Shown here piece after piece: positions 1-6,092 of a DNA stretch of 8,416 nt (its first letter is position 1; each line of letters starts with the position of its first letter). The notes under the pieces were generated by a model. The model was not told where the DNA came from, did no database searches, and was given only the letters and a program-made list of their open reading frames with translations. The translations under genes were made by a program, and so were the position numbers. The stretch comes from Patescibacteria group bacterium. Lineage in GTDB: Bacteria; Patescibacteriota; Gracilibacteria; Peribacterales; Peribacteraceae. The stretch spans positions 1 to 8,416 of the forward strand of contig JAHISE010000059.1 in NCBI GenBank assembly GCA_018818235.1. Reading direction: 5' to 3'.

Positions 1-417
1 ATCCATAATATTTCCATCTGAATCTTTCAGCCACAGATGAAGTTTTGAGTTAGGAAGACTGATTGATGAATCAACAAGATCAGGCTCAATCGCAAGCCGT
101 GAGTTTTCCTGATCGTAATTACTTACAACAAAATATTGTCCCGCCTCAATCAAAGTCCCTTGAGGGAATTCAAACATTACAGCTTCTTCATCTGACTTTA
201 AATAATCAACTTTCCATCCGGAAATATTGATAGACCCAGAACTTACATTTACAAATTCCAGCCACTCATCGGCAGTACTGATGTCTGACCCCATCCACAT
301 AACCTCACTTATTACCAATTTATATCCTTCTGCTTGTGCAATAACCTGACTAGGCATAGCTCCGGAAAGGACCATAAAACACAAACAAAATAAGCCGATT
401 ATATAAATTCGGATCAT
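1..417 (-). CDS. Lamin-tail-domain secreted protein, 3' part cut off by window edge
   Basis: The reading frame is open from an ATG at 417 to the left edge, giving 139 residues with no stop. Residues 1-29 form a signal peptide: a short basic start, a hydrophobic core (IIGLFCLCFMVLSGA) and a likely cleavage after VIAQA. From about residue 34 comes a lamin-tail domain: LVISEVMWMGSDISTADEWL, then NISGW, a beta-rich stretch, and the 'G(T)LIEAGQYFVVSN' strand typical of the fold. Such domains occur in exported proteins that may bind surfaces or nucleic acids, and 'EVMWMGS...ADEWIEL' openings are frequent in Patescibacteria. The true length and any further domains lie outside the window. The gene is divergent from rny. 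No Shine-Dalgarno is seen; the leader before the ATG is T/C-rich. The domain call is firm, but the function is not known. Confidence 0.85.
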   Translation of the reverse strand, partial: MIRIYIIGLFCLCFMVLSGAMPSQVIAQAEGYKLVISEVMWMGSDISTADEWLEFVNVSSGSINISGWKVDYLKSDEEAVMFEFPQGTLIEAGQYFVVSNYDQENSRLAIEPDLVDSSISLPNSKLHLWLKDSDGNIMD

Positions 418-435
418 ATTAAAAAGAAAGTGGTA

Positions 436-464
436 TATATAAACAAAAATCTCAAGCCACTTAA
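436..464 (-). promoter_or_regulatory. Weak promoter candidate for the lamin-tail gene
   Basis: On the minus strand TTAAGT (464-459) is followed after 17 bases by TATATA (441-436). The -35 match is poor (3 of 6). If used, transcription would start about 12 bases before the ATG at 417, a very short leader. A short inverted repeat, AAGTGG at 428-433 and CCACTT at 457-462, brackets the -10 region and could be an operator or chance. Confidence 0.3.
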
Positions 465-530
465 ATACTCTGAATAAATTATCTTTTCCCGATGTTTATT
501 TTTTCGCAAGAGAAAGCTAAAATTTACGCT

Positions 531-579
531 CCCCCCAAGGGGGGGTCCCCTACTCAATATATTGCCTCCACAATATATT
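531..579. repeat. Two adjacent hairpins (C6/G7 and AT-rich)
   Basis: CCCCCC at 531-536, AA, then seven G at 539-545 form a perfect G/C palindrome with almost no loop, followed by TCCCC. Next, AATATATTG (556-564) and CAATATATT (571-579) make a perfect 9-base stem with a 6-base loop. Neither is followed by a T run, so they are not ordinary terminators. The G/C block may be a remnant of the C-rich/G-rich palindrome seen at 3928-3953. Confidence 0.55.
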
Positions 580-651
580 TCACATATTTTGTAAAGCTTT
601 CTTTTTTACTGATTATCGTAATAAGCTCTAATAGAAGCCAAAATTAGCCAC

Positions 652-680
652 TCGCATATTTTTGATCAAACAGTTATAAT
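652..680 (+). promoter_or_regulatory. Possible rny promoter with palindromic spacer
   Basis: A perfect -10 hexamer TATAAT lies at 675-680. The hexamer 17 bases upstream (TCGCAT, 652-657) is a poor -35, so the promoter would need an activator or be weak. A perfect 10-base palindrome, TTTGATCAAA, occupies 661-670 inside the spacer and is a candidate operator. This would give an rny leader of about 170 bases. Confidence 0.35.
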
Positions 681-823
681 AAGGACAGAGCTCTTTACGC
701 TCTCTCTGAAAGTTGATTCAAACCTCATGAAATTACCTCTATTACATTTGATTACAACGACTGAATATACTCGCTACTCGATATCCGTATTGAGTGAATT
801 GCGTGTATAAATCACGAGAGAGT

Positions 824-850
824 GGCAGAAGAGCCCTTATAACTTCTGCC
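824..850 (+). promoter_or_regulatory. 5'-UTR hairpin just upstream of the rny start
   Basis: GGCAGAAG (824-831) and CTTCTGCC (843-850) form a perfect 8-base stem with an 11-base loop, ending 10 bases before the ATG. It covers the position where a ribosome would bind. The gene has no Shine-Dalgarno, so the structure could gate initiation or be a cleavage site. A second pairing, 698-706 with 816-824 (9 bp with one G-U), competes at base 824. Confidence 0.5.
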
Positions 851-860
851 CCAATAAATT

Positions 861-2417
861 ATGGAATACACAATCGTTTTTCTGGCTCTCCTTGCGGGAG
901 CACTGATTGGATTACTTGCCGGATGGTTCTGGTTTTCTAAAGGAAAAAGAATCAGTAACAACTTGCGTAACGAAATATCTATACAAGAACGTGAGCTTAG
1001 CAAACTGCAATCTAAAATTAACGAATCAGAAATAAGAGTAAAAGCAGCCGAAGCGGAAGCGCGAGCGGTCGCCAAAGAAATCATAACCGAGGCAAAACTG
1101 CGTGCCGGTGAGATGGAAAATAAACTGGAAAAAGATCAGGCACGTCTGGAAGAAAAAGAACGAACAATTAACCAGCGATCAACGGAAATTGAACAACAAA
1201 AAAATTCCATTTTGGCACAACAGGAAGAAGTTAATAAAATGAAAACCGAACTTTCCGAAGCAAGCGCAAAACACCGCGAGGCACTGGAACGTGTTGCGAA
1301 ATTAAGCGAAAAAGAGGCCAAAGAGCAACTTTGGGGAGAACTGGAAAAAGAATACTCAACTGAATTTGCGAAAAATATAAAACTTCTGAAAGCAGGAATG
1401 GAAGAAGAAGTCGAAGAAGAATCCAAACAACTTCTTGCCGAAGCAATACAAAGATACGCCTCCGAAGTTGCAACAGAATCCACATCTACAATTGTCCAGC
1501 TTCCTTCTGATGACGTTAAAGGAAAAATAATAGGCAAAGAAGGACGAAATATTGTCGCTTTTGAACAGGCAACAGGAGTCGATATTATTATCGATGACAC
1601 ACCGGGTGCGATAATCATTTCGGGTTTTGACCTTGCAAGACGTTATGTCGCAAAACTCTCAATGGAAAAACTTATCAAAGACGGAAGAATTCAACCGGCA
1701 CGCATAGAAGAAGTAGTGGAGAAAATGAAGGAACAAGTGGGGAAGATGATGCTTGAATTCGGAAAACGCGCGACAGAGGAACTTGGTATTACCGGATATC
1801 CTCAGGATCTTCTAAAGATAATCGGGAGACTTAGGTTTAGAACAAGTTACGGTCAAAACATTCTTAAACATTCTGTTGAGATGGCAAATCTGGGACGCAT
1901 GATGGCGGAAGAAATTGGCGCAGATCCAAGAATTGTTGCCGAAGCAAGTCTTTTGCATGACATTGGAAAAGCACTTGATCACGAAGTTGCAGGAACACAT
2001 GTGGATATAGGAGTGGAAATTTGTAAACGATACAAAATCCGTCCGGAAGTAATTCATTGTGTTGCATCGCACCACGAAGACATACCTATCGAATCTCCGG
2101 AAGCATTTATTGTTGCAGCCGCAGATGCCGTTTCGGGAGCGCGTCCGGGTGCCAGACGCGAATCATTTGAATCATATTTAAAGAGACTTAAAGATCTGGA
2201 AAATCTTGCCAAAGAGTTTGATGGCGTTCAGCGTGCATTTGCAATTTCCGCAGGCCGCGAAATCCGCGTATATGTTGATACGGCAAAGATAGACGACTTA
2301 GGTCAGGTCAAATTGGCCAAGAACATCGCAAAGAAAATTGAGGATGAGCTGACATATCCGGGAGTCATCAAAGTTAATGTGATACGGGAGAAGAGGGTTG
2401 AGGAGAGTGCGCAGTGA
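861..2417 (+). CDS. rny: Ribonuclease Y (endoribonuclease, mRNA decay)
   Basis: RNase Y is a membrane-anchored endonuclease that starts mRNA turnover. At 518 residues this copy is full length for the family. Residues 4-25 are a single transmembrane anchor ending in SKGKR. About 30-200 is a long charged coiled coil. A KH RNA-binding domain follows (about 208-275) with its GxxG loop at IIGKEGRN (224-230). The HD catalytic domain (about 335-430) has the metal-binding LLHDIGK (364-370, His366-Asp367), an upstream His337, His404-His405 and Asp422. The C-terminal family domain ends in VIRE-KRVEESAQ. The ATG is the only start giving the anchor. No Shine-Dalgarno is present; a hairpin lies at 824-850. 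The stop is TGA, with TAG four codons further on in frame. The next gene has its own promoter. Confidence 0.97.
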   Translation: MEYTIVFLALLAGALIGLLAGWFWFSKGKRISNNLRNEISIQERELSKLQSKINESEIRVKAAEAEARAVAKEIITEAKLRAGEMENKLEKDQARLEEKERTINQRSTEIEQQKNSILAQQEEVNKMKTELSEASAKHREALERVAKLSEKEAKEQLWGELEKEYSTEFAKNIKLLKAGMEEEVEEESKQLLAEAIQRYASEVATESTSTIVQLPSDDVKGKIIGKEGRNIVAFEQATGVDIIIDDTPGAIIISGFDLARRYVAKLSMEKLIKDGRIQPARIEEVVEKMKEQVGKMMLEFGKRATEELGITGYPQDLLKIIGRLRFRTSYGQNILKHSVEMANLGRMMAEEIGADPRIVAEASLLHDIGKALDHEVAGTHVDIGVEICKRYKIRPEVIHCVASHHEDIPIESPEAFIVAAADAVSGARPGARRESFESYLKRLKDLENLAKEFDGVQRAFAISAGREIRVYVDTAKIDDLGQVKLAKNIAKKIEDELTYPGVIKVNVIREKRVEESAQ

Positions 2418-2460
2418 CGAAAGTAGTGATGAAATATGTTGCTAAACAATATTCATAGAT

Positions 2461-2570
2461 TCGGAACCCGGAATCCGGAATCCGATAATCGAATGACAGC
2501 TCTAGAACTACTCAGACTCTATAAGAATCAAATACAAGATTTTGACCGGATTCCGGATTCCGGATTCCGA
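2461..2570. repeat. Inverted pair of TCCGGAA heptad arrays
   Basis: Left arm 2461-2484 and right arm 2547-2570 are reverse complements at 23 of 24 bases, with one more pair possible outside. The 62-base loop lies between them. Each arm is about three copies of the 7-base unit TCCGGAA (TCCGGA is itself palindromic). A transcript from either strand could fold into a very stable hairpin. It follows rny, but there is no T run for a standard terminator. Confidence 0.85.
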
Positions 2571-2626
2571 ACCTCAATATATGTTTAACATCCGAATAGC
2601 CAATTCAACAACCCATAAATACATCA

Positions 2627-2655
2627 TTGCCATAAACACCAATTTACTGTATAAT
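2627..2655 (+). promoter_or_regulatory. Sigma70-type promoter giving a near-leaderless mRNA
   Basis: TTGCCA (2627-2632, 5 of 6) is separated by exactly 17 bases from TATAAT (2650-2655, 6 of 6). This is the best promoter match in the window. Transcription would begin near 2662, only about 8 bases before the ATG at 2670. That leaves no room for a normal ribosome binding site. Confidence 0.75.
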
Positions 2656-2669
2656 AACACTACAACAAC

Positions 2670-3860
2670 ATGAAAAAGAAATACACACCAATCGCCATAG
2701 TTTTAACCTCAATCGGTTGCACACTGCTGCTTGCATCAACTCTCGATTCGCGAGCTGAAGTATCTGCCACCGATCCAATGAGTGATGATTTTTTTGATAC
2801 ATTACTGGACGGTGATTTGGATCAATTTAATAACCCCGTAGACGATAATGAAGGATTAATTGATGATCCAATGGATTCCATTGATGATTTTATGGATGAG
2901 GATGAAGGATTATTTGATGATCCAATGGATGAAGATGAAGGATTGATACAAGATCCAATGGATGAAAACGATGAGGGGCTATTTGATGATCCAATGGATT
3001 CCTATGAAGATTATATGAATGAGGATGCGGGAAACTTCGATGACCCTCTTGCCGATCCCACACCTTCGTACAATTCGGCTCCTACACTGGCACCTGCAAC
3101 AAGTGCACCCGTCTTTTACCGAAACGGAAAAGTTGTTGAAATAACTCCGATAAAACCTGATGCCCCGGAAGTTGAAGAAAACCCTGAAGATCAATTTATT
3201 GATAATCCCGAAACGCAAGGCGGAGCCGTAGATGATCCGTATGCGGATATGGGAGATCCTGCTGTTGATGAGATCGGTGATCCGGAAACAGACAAAAATG
3301 CCGCTTCGACTGAAAATAAAATTACCGAAACCGAAGAAATACCTACCACGGACGAAGGTGGGATATCTATGCTTCTGATTGGAGCAACAATCGCTATATT
3401 ACTTATGTCAGCTGTTTTGATAATCTGGTTAATCAAAAGAAAAAAGAAGTGCCCACCGGGGGTAGACATTAGCAAATTGACCGGAGAACCTGTTGATGTA
3501 AAACCGGAACCAAAATTTGCACAGCACAAATCTGACAGGCTTGATCAGGTTCTTACATCATTGGATGGCAATGGTAATCATACCGAAACATCACCAAAGG
3601 CACCCGATCTGGATAGAGATGCGGTACTGCCTGTTAATCATCTGCCACCGGAAATGGTCAAGCCGACTGATGTTAGAACAGAACCCAAAGAACCAAGTCA
3701 AAATGCTACGCAGGTCGAAAAACCGGCAACGGCTTCTCGACCCGAGAAACAGGCACCTGCACCGCAAGAAAAAGTTGAGGAGATTCCACAAAAAACAGAT
3801 CAAAATCCTCCCGGCCAGAAACCGCCAACATCCGATCCAGATACACCTCATACCAATTAG
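2670..3860 (+). CDS. Exported acidic-repeat membrane protein, function unknown
   Basis: I do not recognise this 396-residue protein. Residues 1-29 look like a signal peptide (MKKK, then a hydrophobic core, ending SRA). Residues 30-130 are very acidic and hold four clear repeats of EGL(I/F)DDPMD at 61-70, 79-88, 90-99 and 102-111, with a weaker one at 120-129. A Pro/Thr/Asp-rich linker follows. One strong transmembrane helix lies at about 232-255, then the stop-transfer KRKKK. The last 140 residues are Pro/Glu/Lys-rich and probably cytoplasmic and disordered. The Asp-rich repeats could bind calcium, but that is inference. No LPxTG or catalytic motif is seen. The gene has its own strong promoter and an almost leaderless mRNA. 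Its TAG stop lies inside the end of a MITE-like element, so the last residues may be element-derived. Confidence 0.85.
   Translation: MKKKYTPIAIVLTSIGCTLLLASTLDSRAEVSATDPMSDDFFDTLLDGDLDQFNNPVDDNEGLIDDPMDSIDDFMDEDEGLFDDPMDEDEGLIQDPMDENDEGLFDDPMDSYEDYMNEDAGNFDDPLADPTPSYNSAPTLAPATSAPVFYRNGKVVEITPIKPDAPEVEENPEDQFIDNPETQGGAVDDPYADMGDPAVDEIGDPETDKNAASTENKITETEEIPTTDEGGISMLLIGATIAILLMSAVLIIWLIKRKKKCPPGVDISKLTGEPVDVKPEPKFAQHKSDRLDQVLTSLDGNGNHTETSPKAPDLDRDAVLPVNHLPPEMVKPTDVRTEPKEPSQNATQVEKPATASRPEKQAPAPQEKVEEIPQKTDQNPPGQKPPTSDPDTPHTN
2850..3056 (+). repeat. In-frame tandem coding repeats (EGLxDDPMD)
   Basis: DNA-level repeats of GATGATCCAATGGAT recur within this stretch, spaced by multiples of three so that the frame is kept. 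Near-identity of the DNA, not only the protein, suggests recent duplication or slippage. Copy number may therefore vary between strains. Confidence 0.75.
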
Positions 3861-4003
3861 CATTTAGAATGGTACTAATTTCGATGCTCCAATTGAAAAG
3901 AATTGTTTTATTTACTTTTCCTTATCTCCTCTCCCCCTCAGAAGGGGGAGAGGATGGGTGAGGGGAATACAAGGTTAGCTTTATTTAAAATGCAAATTGG
4001 TAT
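3850..4003. mobile_element. MITE-like element, copy A, with terminal inverted repeats
   Basis: The left end (3850-3872, ATACCAATTAGCATTT...) and the reverse complement of the right end (3981-4003, ATACCAATTTGCATTT...) match at 18 of 23 bases. The element is about 154 bases, with no coding capacity and a G/C-rich palindrome in the middle. A diverged second copy lies at 7002-7252. The left end overlaps the last three codons and the stop of the preceding gene. No transposase is present, so mobilisation in trans is inferred. I could not identify a clear target duplication. Confidence 0.6.
3928..3953. repeat. C-rich/G-rich palindrome inside MITE-like copy A
   Basis: CCTCTCCCCCT (3928-3938) pairs perfectly with AGGGGGAGAGG (3943-3953) across a 4-base loop. 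It is followed by ATGGGTGAGGGG. Similar 'CTCTCCCCC...GGGGGAGAGG...GGTGAGGGG' palindromes are widespread intergenic repeats in bacteria. There is no T run after it, but so stable an RNA hairpin may still mark or protect the 3' end of the upstream transcript. Confidence 0.75.
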
Positions 4004-4104
4004 CAGGAACCAAATATTGCTCCGGAACAGTAAATATCTTAATTGAATTGTCATATTTCGGATGTAAAGCTGCCATCGAGTGAAAATATTCGATACCTGA
4101 TACC
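3999..4104. repeat. Long-range inverted repeat upstream of the tuf promoter
   Basis: GGTATCAGG (3999-4007) has a perfect inverse, CCTGATACC, at 4096-4104. Extending to 3999-4018 and 4085-4104 gives 17 of 20 matches, with a 66-base loop. It begins at the right end of the MITE-like element and stops about 20 bases before the tuf -35. It may be another degraded element. No gene is seen in 3861-4224. Confidence 0.5.
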
Positions 4105-4125
4105 AAATACTTCATACGAAATATG

Positions 4126-4154
4126 TTGACTCTTTTGCAGATTCTCCCTAGACT
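4126..4154 (+). promoter_or_regulatory. Probable tuf promoter
   Basis: TTGACT (4126-4131, 5 of 6) is followed after 17 bases by TAGACT (4149-4154, 4 of 6), then a TTTTGCGGC discriminator. A GC-containing discriminator is usual in growth-rate-regulated promoters. A TATAAG at 4163-4168 is an alternative -10 but lacks a fitting -35. The predicted leader is about 60 bases. Confidence 0.5.
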
Positions 4155-4224
4155 TTTGCGGCTATAAGAGGCTATCCTGCTTCATGCAATCTGATTTTTA
4201 CCATTCCTTTTCCCCTTTTAAGTT

Positions 4225-5403
4225 ATGGCAGACAAGAAATTCGACCGTTCAAAGCCACATATTAATGTTGGTACAATCGGTCACGTTGACCACGGTAAGA
4301 CAACCCTTACCGCAGCTTTATCTTTGAACTTCTCTCCTGAAGGGGAAAAGAAGGACTTTAACGCGATTGATAATGCACCGGAAGAGAAAGAGCGCGGAAT
4401 TACAATCGCAACATCTCACGTTGAGTATGAATCCGACAAGCGCCACTACGCTCACGTGGACTGTCCGGGGCATGCAGATTACGTAAAGAATATGATTACG
4501 GGTGCCGCACAGATGGATGCCGCTATCCTTGTTGTGTCCGCAGCTGATGGCCCTATGCCACAGACACGCGAACACATACTTCTTGCACGTCAGGTAAACG
4601 TTCCTCATATAGTAGTTTTCCTGAACAAAGTTGACATGGTTTCGGATCCGGAACTGATCGAGCTGGTTGAAGTGGAAATACGTGAACTTCTGAACAAGTA
4701 TGAATTCCCCGGTGATGATATTCCTATCATTAAAGGATCCGCTCTAAAGGCTCTGGAAGGTGATGCAGAACAGATTGCTATCCTTAAAGAGCTTCTGGAT
4801 AAACTCGATACTTATATTCCCGAACCAAAGCGAGAAGTGGACAAACCATTCCTTATGTCTGTTGAAGATGTATTCTCCATTAAAGGAAGAGGAACAGTGG
4901 CTACCGGACGTATTGATTTGGGTAAAATTCATATTAATGATGAAGTTGAACTGATAGGAATTAAGGCAACAAGAAAAGTTGTCGTAACAGGTGTGGAAAT
5001 GTTCCACAAGCTTCTTGACGAAGGAATGGCAGGGGACAATGTGGGTCTTCTCCTAAGAGGAATTGAGCGCGAGGAAATTGAACGCGGACAGGTTCTTGCA
5101 AAGCCGGGTTCTATTACACCTCACACAAAATTCGAATCCGAAGTATATATCCTGACCAAAGATGAAGGAGGTCGTCACACACCATTCTTTAAGGGATACA
5201 AACCTCAATTCTACATTCGAACAACCGATGTGACAGGAACTGTTGAACTTCCGGAGAACGTAGAAATGGTAATGCCAGGTGACAACGTTAAATTTAACGT
5301 GACTCTTGGTTGCCCCATTGCAATGGATGAAGGAACCCGCTTCGCTCTTCGTGAAGGCGGACGCACGGTTGGTGCAGGTGTGGTTACTAAGATCATTGAA
5401 TAA
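4225..5403 (+). CDS. tuf: Elongation factor Tu (EF-Tu)
   Basis: EF-Tu is the cytoplasmic GTPase that delivers aminoacyl-tRNA to the ribosome. At 392 residues it is complete. The GTPase motifs are all present: P-loop GHVDHGKT (19-26), switch I RGIT (58-61), DCPGH (79-83) with catalytic His83, NKVD (134-137) and SAL (172-174). Domain 2 runs from about 205 and domain 3 from about 300 to IIE at the end. One oddity is the segment after the P-loop helix: residues 31-44 read ALSLNFSPEGEKKD where E. coli has an ITTVLAKTYGGAAR-type stretch, and this part is about two residues shorter. The upstream sequence is pyrimidine-rich (CCTTTTCCCCTTTT) without a Shine-Dalgarno. rpsJ follows after 185 bases, echoing the usual tuf-rpsJ order. 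Confidence 0.98.
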   Translation: MADKKFDRSKPHINVGTIGHVDHGKTTLTAALSLNFSPEGEKKDFNAIDNAPEEKERGITIATSHVEYESDKRHYAHVDCPGHADYVKNMITGAAQMDAAILVVSAADGPMPQTREHILLARQVNVPHIVVFLNKVDMVSDPELIELVEVEIRELLNKYEFPGDDIPIIKGSALKALEGDAEQIAILKELLDKLDTYIPEPKREVDKPFLMSVEDVFSIKGRGTVATGRIDLGKIHINDEVELIGIKATRKVVVTGVEMFHKLLDEGMAGDNVGLLLRGIEREEIERGQVLAKPGSITPHTKFESEVYILTKDEGGRHTPFFKGYKPQFYIRTTDVTGTVELPENVEMVMPGDNVKFNVTLGCPIAMDEGTRFALREGGRTVGAGVVTKIIE

Positions 5404-5407
5404 CGGT

Positions 5408-5456
5408 CGACAATCGACTATCAACAATCGACTAGTGACTAGTGACTCTTAACACT
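5408..5456. repeat. Degenerate heptad array after tuf
   Basis: Seven consecutive 7-base units run without a gap: CGACAAT, CGACTAT, CAACAAT, CGACTAG, TGACTAG, TGACTCT and TAACACT. The consensus is close to YGACWAK. It starts four bases after the tuf stop codon. Unlike several other arrays here, I find no inverted partner nearby. Confidence 0.7.
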
Positions 5457-5578
5457 CCGATAACAGACGAAACATAAGTACTTCCAGACTCCCAACATTC
5501 TCGTAACATCTGGAACCCAAGTGCACCCTGACCCCTAATACTCCAATAACACAAGAAATATTTACTACTTGCTCCTTC
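5450..5578. repeat. Three degenerate 43-base tandem units before rpsJ
   Basis: Units begin at 5450, 5493 and 5536 and align without gaps. Shared positions include 'AAyAyTC' near the start, TAACA at unit positions 12-16 and GRAA at 20-23. Units 1 and 2 agree at 27 of 43 bases. Units 1 and 3 agree at about 21 of the first 26, then diverge. Together with the heptad array they fill nearly the whole tuf-rpsJ gap. Confidence 0.6.
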
Positions 5579-5588
5579 TCCCCTCCCC

Positions 5589-6080
5589 ATGCCACCCGCC
5601 AAAAAAAAGTCTGAAGATGATAAAAAGGCCAAGCCTGCGAAAAAGGCAAAGCCAAAGAAATCCGTATCAAAGCCAAAAAAAGATATGTCAGATAAAACGG
5701 CAGCTGAGCTGGCGGAGACGGCGAGCAGCGATTCTTCGACCAAGAAAAAGGATGAAAAGAAGATCGAAGCTCCTATTGCATCAATCAGAATCCGCTTGAG
5801 CGCATTTGATCATGTGGTTCTGGATGAAGCAACTACAAAGATTATAGATACTGCAGAACGCAGCGGTGCTGTGATTCACGGTCCGATTCCTCTTCCCACC
5901 AAGATACGCAAATTCACAGTTAACCGCTCCACATTCGTACACAAAGACGCACGTGACCAGTTCGAGATGCGAACTCATCGTCGCCTGATTGACCTTACCG
6001 AGACTACGTTCAAGACGATTGAGAGCCTTCAAAACCTGAGCCTGCCTTCGGGGGTGGATATTGAGATTAAGATGGGATGA
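5589..6080 (+). CDS. rpsJ: 30S ribosomal protein S10 (NusE) with N-terminal extension
   Basis: S10 is a 30S head protein and, as NusE, the partner of NusB in transcription antitermination. The S10 domain occupies residues 62-163 and is complete: IRIRLSAFDHVVLDEATTKI, then GPIPLPTK, the FVHKDARDQFEMRTHRR loop and the final GVDIEIKM. Ahead of it lies an extra segment of about 60 residues rich in Lys, Ala, Ser and Asp (PAKKAKPKK repeats), probably disordered, so the protein is 163 residues rather than about 100. An internal Met33 could be the start, but it would still leave a 30-residue extension. The ATG follows a pyrimidine-only tract (CTCCTTCTCCCCTCCCC), with no Shine-Dalgarno. rplC does not follow; the next gene is convergent rnc. 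Co-transcription with tuf is likely. Confidence 0.95.
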   Translation: MPPAKKKSEDDKKAKPAKKAKPKKSVSKPKKDMSDKTAAELAETASSDSSTKKKDEKKIEAPIASIRIRLSAFDHVVLDEATTKIIDTAERSGAVIHGPIPLPTKIRKFTVNRSTFVHKDARDQFEMRTHRRLIDLTETTFKTIESLQNLSLPSGVDIEIKMG

Positions 6081-6092
6081 GTATTATCGTGA

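Larger units (their letters stand above)
418..860. other. Divergent intergenic region (443 bases)
   Basis: No convincing gene is seen here. The region is AT-rich, apart from a C6/G7 block at 531-550. It contains weak promoter candidates in both directions, two hairpins near 531-579, a 10-base palindrome at 661-670 and a hairpin at 824-850 just before the rny start. The entries below describe these individually. Confidence 0.7.

Noticed and set aside
1136..1618. 160-codon minus-strand frame inside rny
   Set aside because: It is the antisense of the coiled-coil and KH region. Its Ser-rich make-up comes from reversed Glu/Lys codons.
2415..2417. Possible UGA-as-glycine code (as in Gracilibacteria and SR1)
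   Set aside because: Four genes end naturally at TGA right after their conserved C termini, and no internal TGA is needed in any gene.
3928..3953. Intrinsic terminator after the acidic membrane protein
   Set aside because: The stem is strong but no T run follows on either side, and it is better explained as the centre of a dispersed repeat.
5432..5743. Minus-strand open frame opposite the tuf-rpsJ gap
   Set aside because: It is a shadow of the rpsJ 5' end and the repeats, with no promoter or domain.
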